DNA from: Ochotona curzoniae
Lineage: Eukaryota > Chordata > Mammalia > Lagomorpha > Ochotonidae
DNA length: 64,000 nucleotides
Direction: 5' to 3'
NCBI RefSeq assembly: GCF_017591425.1
Contig: NW_024465369.1
Location: 27,261,001 to 27,325,000 of the forward strand
Each line of letters starts with the position of its first letter. Position 1 is the first letter of the stretch. The notes below the pieces were generated by a model that worked only from the letters and a program-made list of their open reading frames with translations, did no database searches and was not told the DNA's origin. The position numbers and the translations under genes are program-made. This document shows positions 1-11,231 of this stretch, one piece after another.

Positions 1-828
1 ATCATCTCACATTACAACTTACATCCTAACCCAAAAGGAAAATCTCACACAGTTTAAGACAGTAGGACTGTACCCCAAGTCATGCTCTGCCTATACTATC
101 TGATTTAAACTTCCTCACAATAGCAAAAGAATCTCTTTGTCAACCTTCCCAAAGTCACAGTCCCAACAGCTAAGGGTTTGCCTCCTCCTTTTGAACATCC
201 TAATTCAGAAAATGTCTCTGCTCTTGGCAGATTTACCGAAGTCCACCTTGTAACCATCACTTACACATCACCTGTCCTCTCCACCCAGGGATTCCAAACT
301 GAGGAATTCAATGAAATGAAGAAAACAGGTGCAATCCTAAACTCCATCGACCTTGTGTCATTATTCATAGTATCACTCTGCTTTAGCAGTGAGATTGATT
401 CTGGTTGAAAATACAGACAATTAAAGAGGAAGGCAGAGGAACGAATCAGTCCCCTGTTGTCCCCACTTCCACTGCCTCACTGCCTCCCAAGCCTAGACTT
501 TAAACTGGCAATCTATTCTCACTTGGAACTCTCCCACTTATTCAGCAAATGACAATATCTCCTAGCCACCATACCTGCTCTACACTCACATTCTCTCTTT
601 TAGTCAACCCCAAGACCTCAAGAGGTTAACTTTTAGCAATTCCATTATACAACAGAGAAAACTGAGGCCCAAAAAGGAAAAAGCAAACTGAAGGACTGTC
701 AGTCAGGAATAATTTAACTTAGGCCATGAAAATCCTTTGTTAATGTTGTAACTGACGGGAAAATCTTTGCAGATCATACGGTTTACCACACCTAAAGTAT
801 TTTGACTTAAAGATGCAGAAATGCATAC
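1..828 (-). other. GRB14: GRB14 intron 2 (partial)
   Basis: This stretch follows the splice donor of GRB14 exon 2 (GT on the minus strand at 828-827) and runs off the left edge. I see no third coding exon, so the intron is at least 827 bp here. The only recognisable content is a MIR-like fragment near 590-710. Confidence 0.75.
590..710 (+). repeat. MIR-like SINE fragment
   Basis: It contains the typical MIR core order: an aagaggttaa block, then a copy of the acagagaaaactgaggc motif, then degenerate sequence. It is old and has no visible target-site duplication. It lies in GRB14 intron 2. Confidence 0.5.
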
Positions 829-961
829 CTGTTTTTTCCTTGAATTTGCTTTGGGAAAGAGGCCTGCTGACAACACAGATGTAAACGGAGAACAGCACAG
901 CTCAGGAAAAGGGTTGGGAATGGATGGCATTTCCAGAGCATCAAGATCTTTCTTTTTTCTC
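829..961 (-). CDS. GRB14: GRB14 coding exon 2 (growth factor receptor-bound protein 14)
   Basis: GRB14 is a cytoplasmic adaptor of the GRB7/10/14 family that binds the activated insulin receptor and inhibits its kinase. This 133-nt exon has an acceptor TAG at 964-962 and a donor GT at 828-827. Its first base completes the arginine codon begun in exon 1, and 44 codons follow. The peptide opens with a basic run (RKKKDLD) and then the family's signature proline-rich block, MPSIPNPFPELCCSP, the segment known in GRB10/14 for SH3 and other partner binding. It ends at NSRKKQ. Apart from a few substitutions (A-L for V-P before the methionine, G for D in the SVLSAGL block) it matches GRB14 as I know it. 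The RA, PH, BPS and SH2 regions are encoded beyond the left edge. The alternatives GRB7 and GRB10 fit less well. Confidence 0.95.
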
Positions 962-2265
962 CTACACCAAGAGAACAGAGCATATAATTTACATAAACAG
1001 AATGTAAAAGATAAACGCTATCAGGATTTAAAAGTACATTAAGGCTGACACAGAGCACCCTGGGACATTTCAAATATTGCATATAAAGCATACAGAAGAG
1101 TTTCCTGCTGTACTTTCTGAGGATAAAAATAAAGTATGTTAATTGATGCGAATAAAACTCATCTAGAACTCTGTCTCATTTAGGGAAATGGGGTGGGGGG
1201 GCCTTTGGAAAAGTCACCAAACAAGGAATCTCCATTTTCAGCACTTTCGTTAGTTTTTCTGAGGAAGAAATATGGACTGGGGAATTCCTAATGCAAAAAT
1301 CCTCCTGATGAGGTCAACCTTGCTGTGCACCCGTTAAATCAACCAAGTCCCTACATTACACTGAGGGAGTTCATCGCTGTCATGTTTTACTAATGACTTC
1401 TGGAAGTGATGATCTATTAATGTTAGCTGTAGTTCATCTCACTTGAAATTCCATTCACAATGTAGCCCACACACAGTCTGTTGATTTTTGAAGTGACTAG
1501 AGATACTCAACGGCAAGGCAGGGCTTCTGAGGAGGTGAGTTAATAGAACTTGCTGCTACGAATGTACTCCAGTCCACTAGAGTCACTGTGACTTCACTGA
1601 AGTTGGAGCACTTCAAAAATCTGGGGTGAGGAGGAAGAAAATGCATGAATACAAAGACTCTGGATTTCGCTATTATTGGAGTCGATTTTCTTGCCTGAAG
1701 TATGCTCAACTCCGAAGCCACTTAGTGCTAAATGACATGAGGATGGGGAAACCTTTTAAAACCTCCATTCTTTTCTGCTTAACTGCAAGACTGCTTAAAT
1801 GTGAATCCATGCTTTGCTTCTCTGGGGTCATTATAAGACTCTATTGTAAACTCACATATGCCACTGCTTCTTTTTTTCTTTCTTTCTTTTAAATAAAGGG
1901 GATTTCTTTAAAATGCACAGGGGGCATGAAGAAGGGACAGAGGGTGACTGACCCGGAATATGGGCCTCATTCCCCGCCCGCCCGCTCCTGGCACTGCACA
2001 ACTCCCTCCAGGTCACACCGTTAAGCAAAGGCAAGGGAGACCGCCAACTCGCAACGAAACGGTGATGCTATTTATAAGGCGCGGTGAGAGCACAATGTCC
2101 TGTTGATCCGGCGGGAGCCAGCTCCGCGGGAATTGTCTTCCGAGACTTTTTCAAACTTGGCCCAGCTCCGGGCACATGGCTCACCCCCTAGGACCGCCTC
2201 CACATCCCCTCGCGGGCCGCCACGCCAGGACACTCCCCCGCGCCCGCCCAGGGCTGCCTGCCTAC
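962..2265 (-). other. GRB14: GRB14 intron 1
   Basis: The intron is about 1.3 kb and is bounded by GT at 2265-2264 and AG at 963-962 on the minus strand. Its first part (about 2000-2265) is still GC-rich and belongs to the CpG island. The rest is ordinary AT-rich sequence. I see no exon or clear repeat in it. The open frames on the opposite strand at 1626-1892 and 821-1042 have no recognisable domains. Confidence 0.85.
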
Positions 2266-2438
2266 CTGTCGGCCGCCCAGCCGCGGGTCGCGTCCGCAGG
2301 GGGCAGCCTGGACGCCGGCGCGGGGTCGTGGGCGTCGCCCCTCCCCTGGGCAGCGCCGTCCACCTGGGCGGCCAGCGGCGAGTCGCGGGCAGCCGCCCTG
2401 TCGGCGGCGCTCAGCCCATCTTGCAGGGAAGTGGTCAT
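2266..2438 (-). CDS. GRB14: GRB14 coding exon 1, start codon and N-terminus
   Basis: The ATG lies at 2438-2436, with A at -3 in a reasonable Kozak context. The exon encodes 57 residues beginning MTTSLQDG and ending RGWAAD, plus two bases (AG) of an arginine codon completed by exon 2. The donor is GT at 2265-2264. The MTTSLQDG, AAARDSPLAAQV and GAAQGRGDAHD blocks identify GRB14. The segment after DAHD is a few residues shorter than the human protein as I remember it, giving about 102 residues through exon 2. This region is low-complexity and alanine-rich, and no fold is expected. The reading frame stays open upstream to about 2603 without an ATG, so I chose the conserved MTTSL start. Confidence 0.95.
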
Positions 2439-3070
2439 CGTGGCCGGCCGCGGGGCTCGGGCGTCATGGGAGGCCCGGCGTGTGAGGAGCAGCTTCTCAG
2501 GCGGCGGGAAGCTGGTGGGGTGCAGGGGCGTGTGTGTGTGGAGCGGCTCGGCTGCACGGGCGCCCTGCAGGTGCGGTGGCCTGGCCGCTCGCGCTCCCGC
2601 CACGGCGCCTCAGCAGCGCGGCCGAGCAGTCTGTGAGGCGGCGGGGGAGGGGAGGGGGCGGAGGAGCGGAGGGAGGGGAGAGGGGAGGAGCGGCCGGTGG
2701 GTGGGGGCGCGGGCGAGCGGGCGAGGCGCGCGGGGGGCGGGCAGGGCGCGCGAGCGGCGGGCGGGCCCCCACAGCGCGCTCCGGGGACGCCGGCCTCGCT
2801 CCCCGGGCGCCCGCCCCGGCACCTCAGCTGCGGGCCGCCTGCTCCCCCGGCCGGCACCGTCGCCTCTCCAGGTGGGCGCCCGAGCGCAGGGCTGAACTCG
2901 GGTCAGGGCGGGCCCAGCGCCGCTGGAGGCAGGCTCGGAGCCGAGCCGGTGCTCCCGCCGGGATCTGCCGTGGCAGGGGTCCCGGCAGCGCTGACTCTCA
3001 GACTCTTTCTTCCATTCTTTCAGCTCTGAGATCACCTAAGCTCGTCGCTGGGCCGCCATGACAGGCCCTA
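2439..3070 (-). promoter_or_regulatory. GRB14: GRB14 promoter and 5' UTR in a CpG island
   Basis: The sequence immediately upstream of the GRB14 ATG is extremely GC- and CpG-rich. Dense CpG continues on both sides, from about 2000 inside intron 1 to about 3190, with many GGGCGG/CCGCCC-type boxes (for example around 2640-2760). No TATA box is evident on the minus strand, as expected for a CpG-island promoter with dispersed starts. I cannot place the transcription start. Long open frames on both strands here (for example plus 2176-2895 and minus 2435-2857) are what stop-poor GC-rich sequence gives by chance and are not called as genes. Confidence 0.8.
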
Positions 3071-3309
3071 CCGGGCCAGGAGGCCAGGGGTCCTTGGGGG
3101 CCAGGTTGGCCCTGGTCCTGCTCCAAGTGCCTCTTTCACCACTGTGCGGCCGAGGATTGGGGCGCCGACCTGGGAACGGGGGTGGGGCGGGGGGGATGAG
3201 AGCAGGAAGCAGGATCAGAGAAAACTCCTGAGATTTTGAGAATTGGCAGTAAGGCATGCGGAAACCTCTAGCTGTCTGGAACTGCAAAGCTTATTTTGTT
3301 TTAATGAAA

Positions 3310-3450
3310 ACAGCTTTAATTCACTGAGTCCCTACTCTGCCTTTTCCCATTCCACCTTCACCACAGCCCCCTAAATTAGTAATTTGCCTCATTTTACACA
3401 TCAGGAAGTGGGGGCTCCCCACAGCACTCAAAATTGCAACCCGGAAGCGA
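3310..3450 (+). repeat. MIR-like SINE fragment
   Basis: It follows the MIR core order, with a tgcctcattttacacatcag block followed by degenerate gaagtggggg and cccacagc segments. It is divergent and no ends were defined. Confidence 0.5.
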
Positions 3451-4737
3451 CTTTCCCTAAGACGTGGACTGTCAGAAAGTAATGACATCATGCTTAGCCT
3501 GGGAGACACAGCAGCCCTCCTGGGAAGTTCTGGGCTTCCCACACCTGTCTGTGTACCCCATGCACTGTTGTGCATTTCCAAATGGTTTATACACTATGTT
3601 CTTTGACCAAATTAAGTAACCTCTGTCCCCTGCATCCACTTAGCCAATTTTTCTTCATCTGTGTCAACCTCTGCCCAGGAAAAGATAAACACTGCCTGCT
3701 GATGGGATGGCACGCCCCAATCCCATCTCCATGTACCTTTCCCCACTGGGACACCGACCATTGGCTGTATCCAGGCAGTGCTAAAGTTTCAGCTGGTCAA
3801 AACAAAACACGTTTAATTCAGGGAGCAGATGATAATCATTTTTTCCCCCAAAAAAGTCAAAGTGCAAGCCCAGAATGTGTCATCTCTCAGATGCATTTTT
3901 ATGGTGCAGTGGCCAAGCCAGGACACCACCACCCTCAGTGGTCCAGTTCATACTGATCACAGATATAGCTACCTTTTCGGATGCTATTTGTCAGGCAAAG
4001 CTCTCATTTACATTCAGTGCTTCCATTATGGTCTGCATTCCACATACAGGTTTTAAATAAGCTTGATGTGAAAAATAAGTAATTATATTGAGGTCATTCT
4101 AGCAAAATAAAGGGGAGATGCGTATTTGCACATGTTCTCAACTAAAGAAAACTTTATTTACCTTCATTATCCCCATTTTATCTAAAACTGCCCAAATAGC
4201 TCTTTATCCTAAAAATGGGTTTATCTTCAGTTGAGATGTTCTGAGAGCAGGGTGAGAAAATGGTTCAAAATGGATCCTTCTTCACTCTTCACAACTGCTT
4301 CTCTTTTCCCCTTCCCTTCCCCCACACATGTACTCAAGGCAGGCTCTGAGTTTTGTTGCAGAGAAGGACCAGTGGACACTGCAGGTGCTTTCAGCCACTG
4401 GCCATACTGTCTCCCAACAGCTTGTCCTGCCCCACTTCCCAGCGTGATTTCTAACTCTTAAGGAAGAGCTGGGCATTTCAACTACTGATCTTTCTGGGCA
4501 TTTCAACTACAGATCATTCAGGCATGATCCATTTGCAAACTCTTTCTCTAACCCCATCGGTAAAATGTATAGTTCCTGTTCCTGCACTTATCAGTTTCAA
4601 GTAGTAAAAGAACAGATTCCCAAGAATAGATTTTTTTTAATCTTTAGATTGACGATAAATGTAGAATTTATTGCCAGTCATACCTTGAACAGCTATACCA
4701 AGGATTATTAGAATTATTAGAATTAGCCCCTTCAGTG

Positions 4738-4870
4738 ATAGGTGTTGGGCATTGTGGTTAAGATACTGGTTGGGACGTTCATGTCCCATAACACTGGCTG
4801 AATTCAAGGCCAGACTCCACTTCCAATCCAGCTTCCTGTTAGTCTGCACCCTGGGAGGCAGTGGGTTGAT
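4738..4870 (+). mobile_element. Old CSINE fragment
   Basis: It contains the diverged central CSINE order: ttgtggttaagatac, then a catcccatat-like block, ttccaatccagcttcctg, and ctgggaggcagtgg. The head and tail are not clear. Confidence 0.55.
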
Positions 4871-5262
4871 GACTCACACACTTCTTTCCCATTCAGTGTG
4901 ACAGGTGTGAAATAGAGGTAGCCCTCTTGCAAACCAGGGAAACAGGCAGTTTTTATGAAAAGGAAGTTAATGCGGGAGATCTTCCTCCCTGCAACTGACA
5001 AAAGAGTTCTAGAACAATAAAGCAGATATGTTGGTACCAGAGAGCAGTACCAATCCCTGGTGGCCGTCATCCCTTTGGATTGGCATTTGTAAAGTTGCAA
5101 AGGGAGCAGTTTGTTTCTTGGCGCATTCCCCATGGTCTATGCTTTCTGCCCTTTTGCATTCATCCTACTGCTTCTATTCTGGAACCTGAGACTTAAACCG
5201 CTTCAGGAATAATGCCTTTCCTTGTTTTCTTGTTTCTCTTTGTTTACCAAATCAAATTTCCT

Positions 5263-5310
<48 letters not shown>
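5263..5310 (+). repeat. (TG)n microsatellite
   Basis: About 23 TG dinucleotides with one TA interruption near the right end. It sits directly at the 3' (A/T-rich) end of an old minus-strand CSINE, a common place for such tracts to grow. Confidence 0.95.
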
Positions 5311-5312
5311 TT

Positions 5313-5560
5313 TAAAGAGAGAGGAAAAGATGGAGACCTTCATCTGCTGGTTTACTCTTCAAATGACTACAACTGTGGGAGCTGGGCTGAGCCAAAGCCA
5401 AAAGCCAAGAGCTTCTTCCAAATCTCCCACATGAATATCAGGGACCCCTAAGTCTTGGGTCATCTTCCAATGCTTTGCTTAGGCCTTTACAGGGAGTTGG
5501 ATTGGAAGTAGCAGCCTAGACAGGAATTGGTGCCAGTAGAGAATACTATCATTGTAGTTT
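5313..5560 (-). mobile_element. Old CSINE
   Basis: Antisense CSINE landmarks occur in order: agagagaggaaaagatggag, catctgctggttt, ggctgagccaaagccaa, agcttcttcc, tctcccacatg, and acagggagttggattggaagt. The 5' head is too diverged to define. Confidence 0.7.
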
Positions 5561-5669
5561 TTATCCACTTTCCACAAAGGTGATTCCCAAATCAAATTTC
5601 TTAACTCTTTGTTTTGGTAAAGACAACACACATACAGGAAAAATTTCATTTAAAAAAATGTTACGATGT

Positions 5670-5752
5670 GGAGCCAGCCTTATTGTGCAGCATATTCAGC
5701 CAATGTCATTCCAAAAAAGAGCCCCCTTTGAAGTCCTGACTGTTCCTCTTCT
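5670..5752 (+). mobile_element. Old CSINE, 5' part, split by a younger CSINE
   Basis: This is the left half of an old plus-strand CSINE that resumes at 6084. The split falls in the agtcctgactgttcctcttct segment, whose last 15 bases are duplicated on both sides of the insertion. Confidence 0.75.
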
Positions 5753-6083
5753 TCTTTTTTTTTTTTAAAGATTTATTTTATTTTTATTGGAAAGGCAGAT
5801 ATACAGAGAGGAGAGACAAAGAGGAAGATCTTCCGTCCGATGATTCACTCCTCAAGTGAGCACAACAGCCAATGCTATGCCAATCTGAAGCCAGGAGCCT
5901 CTTCTGGGTCTCCCACGTGGGTGCAGGGTCCCAAAGCTTTGGGCCGTCCTTGACTGCTTTCCCGGGCCACAGGCAGGGAGCTGGATGGGAAGCAGGGCTG
6001 CTGGAATTAGAACTGGCACCCATATGGGATCCTGGGGTGTGCAAGGTGAGGACCTTAACCACTTGCACCATCGCGCCGGGTCC
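5753..6083 (-). mobile_element. Young CSINE, full length
   Basis: A near-consensus antisense CSINE running from poly-T plus aaagatttatttta at the left to the cgcgccgggtcc head at the right. A perfect 15-bp target-site duplication (gactgttcctcttct at 5738-5752 and 6084-6098) proves insertion by target-primed reverse transcription. It disrupts an older CSINE. Confidence 0.95.
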
Positions 6084-6342
6084 GACTGTTCCTCTTCTAA
6101 TCTAATTCCCAGCCAATGTGCCTTGGAAGGCTACAGGTGACCCAAGAACTTGGATCTCTGCCACCTACATGGAAAATAAGTATAGAGTTCCTGGCTCTTG
6201 GCATCGGCCAGGTCCAGACCTATCTGTTGCAGCCATTTGCGTAGTGCACCAACAGGGTACTTCTCCAATAGAATGTTTCTCTCTTTCTCTCAATCTCTCT
6301 CCCTTTAAGATAAATAAGTAAATCTTAAAAAAAAAAAAAAGA
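6084..6342 (+). mobile_element. Old CSINE, 3' part
   Basis: It continues the element begun at 5670, through attcccagccaatgtgcct, gttcctggctcttgg, ctctctttctctc and a tail of ataaataagtaaatctt followed by poly-A. Confidence 0.8.
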
Positions 6343-6519
6343 TGATTGCTTATTACAAGGAAAATACTGATGCCTCATCATGAAATGCCTTATTGTCTTC
6401 TATAGATCTTCTATAGATCTTCTCTTGCCCTCTGTCCAAGGCAGCTTTTCCTAGAAATCAAATCCCTTTTATTTGCAGTTTAACTATCTAAATATTCATG
6501 CCTAAACACAATTGAATAG

Positions 6520-6965
6520 GTTTTTTTGGATCTGATCATAATAGGAATGGAATCCTACTGTATGATCCTTTATTACTTGGCCCCTAATATTAAATTTATG
6601 ATGTTCTTCTGGGCCTACAGTATCTATTCATGGTTCCTTCTATTGCTTGTAAATAAAATAATGAATTTATTCATTCTATTAAAAGTAGATCACTATTTTC
6701 TCTTTATTATTTACATTGCTACTCTGTATTTTGTGCAATTAGTGCATATGCACATGTACTGCTAGGTGGTATATATGACTTTGTAAGGCCGTGGCCTATA
6801 CACACTTCTGTAGAAAATTCCAGCTTTCCAAATTTATTGTACCAATTTTCATATCAAAAGCAATATATAATGCATTTTTTCCCAGTGGTCCACATCCTTG
6901 ACAATTAGTGTTTTATTAGGATTTTCACAGTAGACATTCTAATAAACACAAAGTAGAATCTTGCA
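6520..6965 (-). mobile_element. Old L1 fragment (3' portion)
   Basis: It follows the antisense order of the last part of old mammalian L1 ORF2 and 3' sequence, including gctaggtggtatatatga, ccagtggtccacatccttga and gacattctaataaac. It is divergent with no open frame, so inactive. Confidence 0.5.
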
Positions 6966-7411
6966 TTAGTCAGCTTTTGTTACTTTAATGAAATTCCTTG
7001 GGAAGGAAAAGGTTTATTGCAGCTGTTTAGAGGTCACATTTCAGGATCAGGCAACTACACAGACTGAGATCTGGAGGAAGCTGGCAATGGTGGAGTGGGT
7101 CTGCATTCCAGTCACTTCCCAAAGAGTCCAAATGAGCCCTGTTCATTCTTTTTTAATCAATATACTTGCTAATATTTTGTTTGTAAGTTTTTACGACTAT
7201 ATTCATGAATTAGATCAGGTTTCTACCTTATTAACATGAGACTTTAGGGAACAAATGCCTGAATTCTGGGGGACATATTTGCTGTATTTATGATGAATTA
7301 TTCATTATTTTCTTTTTAATTCCTATGATTTTCACATTCTTTCTAGCTCTGGGTTGATAATAGGTTTCTGAGTATCTTTTCTTTTCCAGTATTTCTTATT
7401 TTAGAACTCTT
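6966..7411. other. Intergenic, repeat-derived
   Basis: The part at about 6966-7130 resembles another interspersed repeat that I cannot name. The part at about 7140-7240 resembles antisense L1 ORF2 (tgctaatattttgttt). No gene is visible. The last 14 bases are the left copy of the target-site duplication of the next CSINE. Confidence 0.4.
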
Positions 7412-7736
7412 TTTTTTTTTAAAGATTTATTTTATTTTTATTGGAAAGGCAGATATATAGAGAGGAGAGACAAAGAGGAAGATCTTCTGTCCAATGATTC
7501 ACTCCCCAAGTGAGTGCAATGACCAATGCTATGCCGGTCTGAAGCCAGGAGCCTCTTCCGGGTCTCCCACGCGGGTGCAGGGTCCCAAAGCTTTGGGCCG
7601 TCCTTGACTGCTCTCCTGGGCCACAGGCAGGGAGCTGGAAGGGAAGTGGGGCTGCTGGAATTAGAACTGGCGCCCATATGGGATCCCGGGGTGTGCAAGG
7701 TGAGGACCTTAACCACTGCGCCATCGCGCTGGGCCC
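7412..7736 (-). mobile_element. Young CSINE, full length
   Basis: A near-consensus antisense CSINE with a perfect 14-bp target-site duplication (attttagaactctt at 7398-7411 and 7737-7750). Its sequence is very close to the copies at 5753-6083 and 46860-47180. Confidence 0.95.
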
Positions 7737-7739
7737 ATT

Positions 7740-9030
7740 TTAGAACTCTTAATGGTGCCATAAACAAATTCTTAGAATATCAAATGATTATCTTTTAATA
7801 TCCGGAGTATCAATTTTCCCTATAAAGTCTTGAAATTTATCATTTTCCTTTCATATTTAAATCTGTGGCCAACCTTAGATTGATTTTTCTTTTGATATGA
7901 AGTTCTACAAGTTATTTTTTTCTACATAATATCACAAATTCATTTGTTAAAATGATTATTTTTGCTCACAACTACACACCTCTATTTTTGTTATAATTCA
8001 ATTGCCAACTGTCCATAGGTTTTTTTTTTATGGCGTTATTGATCAGATCTATGTCTATGTCACTTTGTTAATTATTCTAATTATAAAATTTAATTTTTAG
8101 TAGAGCACAGCTTTTCATTCTCTCCTTCAAGACCATGTTACTAATTTTAGGCTTAACTTCTGAAGTCATATAAAGGTCTGCTTGGATTTTGGTTATATGG
8201 GATTGAACCTGTAAAGCAACATGGGGAGAAATAATATTTTTTAAAAATAGGGTCCCATGAAATTACTGTTTCGTTCCATTACTTATCTCTTTAACTCATT
8301 GCAATTATGTTTTATACTTGTCTTCATAAAATACCTAGCATATCTCCTGTTAGAAACACTGTGAACAATTTGATATTTTATGCTAAGTTGAATTCATTTA
8401 AAATTTTTATTTTCTATCATTTGTTGTAAAGAAGAAAACAGTTAAACTTTTTCTCATGATGCTTTTATCCACATAATTGCTTTTGCACATTAATCTTAAA
8501 AAAAAACTCACCCGTAAACATTTTTAAGTTTTCTGCAGTTGAAGCTATGTTATCTGTGAATGATGAGCTTTATTAATCCTTTTAACTCTTATTTATGTAT
8601 TTTCTGTGTTTTTATGATGTTATCACATTGTCTACACATTTGAGTACAATGCTAAAAGTAAATGTCAATGGCGTCTTAATCTTAACCTCAAAGGGACAGA
8701 TACTAACCGTATGGATATCATTTATTAAGGAGAAAGGTGCCTTCATCCTCTCTATTTGCTGATAGTTTTTGTCACAATGTGGAGTAAACATTATTAACCT
8801 GTCTTTCTGCCTCTTATGGATTGGTTATGTGGCTTTTATTCTCTCTCTTGAATATGTTGAATTTTTAAATGATTATTTTAACTGGCATTCACAAAAAATG
8901 ACCTCTATTCGTTTTTTTATACGTTTTAGTAATTTTACTAGTATTTTGTTTACAAGTATTTATACTTAAATCCATGAATCAAATTTCTCTGTAACATGGA
9001 TAGCATCAAAATACTTCCTTGTTCCCTGAC
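7740..9030 (-). mobile_element. Old L1 ORF2 fragment, antisense
   Basis: Read on the plus strand, it gives the expected antisense L1 ORF2 order: a ctaccttagattgattttt-like block, then taattctaattgccaactg-like, tgatcagatctatgtctatg, the block corresponding to agaagtggtgag, and finally tagtattttgtttacaag near 8940. Many stops are present and it encodes nothing. Confidence 0.6.
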
Positions 9031-9559
9031 TTCTAGTTGTGTTGATTCAAGGGAAGCATCCAGGATAAGATATAACAATTATGTGGCACCGATTTCATTG
9101 GACAGTCCCTACTCTGCCACACAGTCCACTCATGTGCAGGTGTTAGCTGCCTCTCTTCATTTTATCCAATAGAAAGGAAAGCCTGGAAATTTGATTTGGT
9201 GGTAATAGGCTCGATACTGCTATTTCTGTGTATGATAAAACTATTCTTTGCTTTGACTTAGTAGTCTTGTACCTTCTGAACTGCAGTAATACCATCATCT
9301 GGCAAGGTGAATAAAGTCTCAGACCCTTCAGCATTCTTGATAACATTTTTTTCGTTTTATTTTGTTCTATTTTCTTTAAATTTTCCCATATATTCATAGA
9401 GTGGTGCTTTGTTTAAACTCCTTAAATTATTCAGCTCAAGTGTGCTGTTTTCTGTTATCTTGAAAGTTATTCACATCTTCACTGTTATTTTGATAATCAC
9501 ATCAGAAATTACAGCATATAACATTGACTTATCAAAAGACACTTATTAGCAATTTGACC
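9031..9559. other. Intergenic, unassigned
   Basis: AT-rich sequence between two antisense L1 blocks. It may itself be decayed L1, but I cannot align it by eye. No gene is visible. Confidence 0.4.
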
Positions 9560-9968
9560 ATACTTCCAGATAATGTGAGGACCTTAACTTCATTCTCTTC
9601 CTTGCAGAAGGGTGTTCTATTGTGTTTCTGTACATTTTGTTTAATCCATTTATCTGTTGTTTTCATATTTTGTGAACTTGTGTCCAAGTTTGTTTAGACT
9701 CATGTTTTCGTTTTTCCTTAAAATTAGTGAGTTGCAAGTCGTCTCCATCTTCAATTATTGAAGGAACTGCCAGAGTACTTTCCAAAGTACTTGATTCATG
9801 TTAATTTTCCAACATCAATACATTTGCTTTCCATATCCTGACAATTATTATTGTCTTTTTAAATTGTAAGCCTTCTACCAAGAACAAATCAGTATCTCAT
9901 TATGGATTTATCTTGTTATGGTTTAAGTTGTATTTCCCAACTGGTCAGTTTATACTGAGAATGTTTTC

Positions 9969-10322
9969 TTTTTTAAAGATTTAATTATTTTAAATATTTT
10001 TTAAAGATTTATTTATTTTAAAGATTTGTGTCTTTAAAAAGATGTAATAATATCTTATTGGAAAGGCAGATCAGGTTTACAAAGAGAAGGAGAGACAGTG
10101 GTCATAAGGATCGGCTGATCTGAAGCCAAGAGCCAGGAGCTTTTTCTGGGTCTCCCACATAGGTGCAGGGTCCCAAGGTTTTGGGCCATCCTCAACTGCT
10201 TTCTCAAGCTACAAGCAAGGAGCTGGAAGGGAAGTGGAGGAGCCAGGACACAAACTGAGCTCATATGGGATCCTGATACATGCAAGGTAAGGATTTAGCC
10301 ACTAGGCTGTTGTGCTGGACTC
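9969..10322 (-). mobile_element. CSINE with target-site duplication
   Basis: A middle-aged antisense CSINE inserted into the L1. It is flanked by a perfect 14-bp duplication (ctgagaatgttttc at 9955-9968 and 10323-10336). Its A/T tail has expanded into three copies of an aaagattta-type motif. Confidence 0.9.
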
Positions 10323-11231
10323 CTGAGAATGTTTTCATGTACGTGTTGATCACTGGTGTGTCTTGTCTAGGGGAATGTTAATTCTGACTCTTTGCTTTTC
10401 AGTTGAGCTATTTGTCCTTTTATTATTGGCTTTCAGGATTATTTACCTACCATATACAGAAATCCTTATCAGACTCCTTGGATGCAAATATTCCCCTTTC
10501 AAACCCGTCCACTTTCTTGATGGTATCTTTGAGTCAATAAAACTTTAATTTTGATAAAGTATGGTTACTTTTTTCTTTTCACACATGTGATTTCCATGTC
10601 ACATCTTAGGTGACTTCCCCTAAGCCAAGTTCCAAACTTTACCCCCTCTTTTTTCTCAAACAATGTCACAGTTTTAGTTAACAATACATTTCAAGTTACC
10701 ATTTGCATATGCTGTGGTGAAGTCCACTTCCTTCTTTTTCCATGATTATATATGGTTGCCCAGCATCAGATCTAGAAAGCAATTTTCTTTTCCCACTGAA
10801 TCGTCTTGGCATCTTTATCAAAAGTCAATTGGCCACAAATAGGACGATTTATTAAAAAAAAAAAACTCTATATGTACAGTTCTTCTTTTGCTGTAACATT
10901 CTACTTGAATACTGTAACCTTGTAATAAGCTTAGAAATTTTGAAATTATCACATGAATTTTCTCACTTTGTTCTTTTTCAAACATTTTAAGTGATTATCA
11001 GCCCTTTAAATTTTCACATAAGTTTTCAGGCTGTCTTATCAGTAAATGCAAAGAAGTCAGAGGGAGTTTTGATAGGGAGTGCATTGAATCTGTGGTTTAA
11101 GTAGCAGAGCAGTTTTCTTCTAATACCATTAATCTTTCCAAATTATGAATAAGGAATGCTATCACTTAATTATGTTTTTTAGTTTCTTCCAACGTTTTGT
11201 ATATTGCACATTGTAAATGTTGAATCATTCT

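Larger units (their letters stand above)
3071..5262. other. Intergenic, upstream of GRB14
   Basis: No gene is visible. The stretch holds an MIR-like fragment at about 3310-3450, part of an old plus-strand CSINE at about 4738-4870, and otherwise unassigned single-copy sequence. It is the proximal upstream region of GRB14, so enhancers are possible, but nothing specific can be read. Confidence 0.6.

Noticed and set aside
703..930. Minus-strand open frame starting at the internal methionine of MPSIPNPF
   Set aside because: It is GRB14 exon 2 read from an internal ATG and through the splice donor. The real exon ends at 829.
2176..2895. Long plus-strand open frame of 239 codons (and overlapping frames on both strands at 2103-3061)
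   Set aside because: It lies in the GRB14 CpG island, where stop codons are rare by composition. The overlapping frames are equally open on both strands, show no domain, and one overlaps the true GRB14 exon.
5222..5451. Open frames across the TG repeat
   Set aside because: They encode runs of valine and cysteine from (TG)n and then antisense SINE sequence.
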